From assembly GCA_958442925.1 (NCBI GenBank), contig CAUCIO010000131.1, positions 1-6,384 of the forward strand: DNA of 6,384 bases, written 5' to 3'. Below, piece after piece: positions 5,764-6,384 of the stretch (the stretch's first letter is position 1; the number at the start of each line of letters is the position of its first letter). A program made the position numbers and the translations under genes. Source of the stretch: an uncultured Clostridium sp. (lineage in GTDB: Bacteria > Bacillota > Clostridia > Lachnospirales > Lachnospiraceae). Under the pieces are notes generated by a model. That model was not told the DNA's origin and did no database searches. It saw only the letters and a list, made by a program, of their open reading frames with translations.

Positions 5764-6384
5764 CTACTCCTCACCGCCGTCCTTCAGCTGAGTAATGACA
5801 AGCACCTCCTGAAGATTGTCAAATTCAGCTACCGGGACAATCTGTCCCGATTTTGTCACATTGTTGGAATCTGTTGTAAGCTCTGTGGCGTAACCAACTA
5901 AAATTCCAGGCAGGAACACATCACTGATATTAGAGGTAACGATCTTGTCTCCCTCCTGGATGTCAGCCTCCTTCTTCACATGGTCTAACCCCAGAAGCCC
6001 CTCCTGAAATAAAGTGAGATCTCCGCTGACAATGCAGTTATCGCCGGATCGCATGGACATACAGCTGACGCGGCTGGCATCGTCAATAATAGCCCGTACA
6101 GTGGCGTAATTAGCACCTACGTCAGTAACAATCCCCACCAGGCCGCCTCCGGCGATCACATTCATATTCTCCTTAATTCCGTCATTAGAGCCCTTATTAA
6201 TTCGAAAAATCTGAAACCAGTTTCCGGAATCCTTGGCAATGACTCTGGCAGCCACCTTTTCGTACTGCATGTAGTCCTGATCCAGAGCATACAGTTCTCT
6301 AAGGCGCTCCAGTTCATACTGCTCAGCCTGCAGCCTGTTATTTTCCTCTGTCAGCTCCGCTACCCGGTTTTTCAGCTCCTCATT
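5764..6384 (-). CDS. mreC: Rod shape-determining protein MreC, C-terminal part (cut by window edge)
   Basis: The open frame runs from the right window edge to a TAG at 5764-5766, giving 206 visible residues; the N-terminal membrane anchor is outside the window. An internal ATG at 6268-6270 is not the start, because the frame upstream of it stays open and encodes a typical MreC coiled coil. In that coil Leu occurs at visible residues 4, 11, 18 and 25, with Val8 and Asn15 in the alternate core position. The rest is the MreC beta-rich domain: INKGSNDGI, GGGLVGIVTDVG and the later GDKIVTSN with PGILVGYA are recognisable. MreC is an extracytoplasmic scaffold that contacts PBP2 and stimulates the RodA-PBP2 pair. 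It is followed after 5 nt by mreD. It ends in a short acidic tail (KDGGEE). Confidence 0.95.
   Translation of the reverse strand, partial: NEELKNRVAELTEENNRLQAEQYELERLRELYALDQDYMQYEKVAARVIAKDSGNWFQIFRINKGSNDGIKENMNVIAGGGLVGIVTDVGANYATVRAIIDDASRVSCMSMRSGDNCIVSGDLTLFQEGLLGLDHVKKEADIQEGDKIVTSNISDVFLPGILVGYATELTTDSNNVTKSGQIVPVAEFDNLQEVLVITQLKDGGEE

Noticed and set aside
6268..6270. ATG as the start of a 168-residue MreC
   Set aside because: The frame remains open to the window edge and encodes a regular leucine-heptad coiled coil typical of MreC, so the true start is beyond the window.

Overview
The window holds one minus-strand gene cluster, packed almost end to end, for cell elongation and septum placement. 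In transcription order (right to left) it reads mreC (5' end cut off), mreD, mrdA (class B PBP2), minD, minE, rodA and the first 27 codons of mgsA. Except for one 75-nt gap between mrdA and minD, neighbouring genes overlap by 4-8 nt or lie 5-14 nt apart, so they are probably co-transcribed and partly translationally coupled. No RNA gene, mobile element, CRISPR array or convincing terminator was seen, and all plus-strand open frames look like shadows of these genes.

The gene order (mre genes, mrdA, min genes, rodA, mgsA), strong AGGAGG-type ribosome binding sites, moderate base composition and a very long PBP2 point to a Gram-positive Clostridia bacterium, most likely Lachnospiraceae. This placement rests on recalled family patterns, not on a database search.

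Right part (2380-6384): MreC and MreD are membrane and extracytoplasmic parts of the elongasome, and PBP2 is its transpeptidase. PBP2 has 950 residues because about 245 extra residues sit between the first strand and helix of the transpeptidase domain and the strand that leads to the catalytic SxxK motif. Left part (1-2304): MinD and MinE form the membrane-cycling ATPase pair that places the septum, RodA is the SEDS glycosyltransferase partner of PBP2, and MgsA is a metabolic enzyme (DHAP to methylglyoxal) carried at the end of the run.

The points most worth a second look are the absence of minC from the expected place between mrdA and minD, the large insertion inside PBP2, and unusual residues in normally conserved SEDS motifs of RodA. 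No wholly new system is evident; this is a core cell-shape locus with lineage-specific changes.
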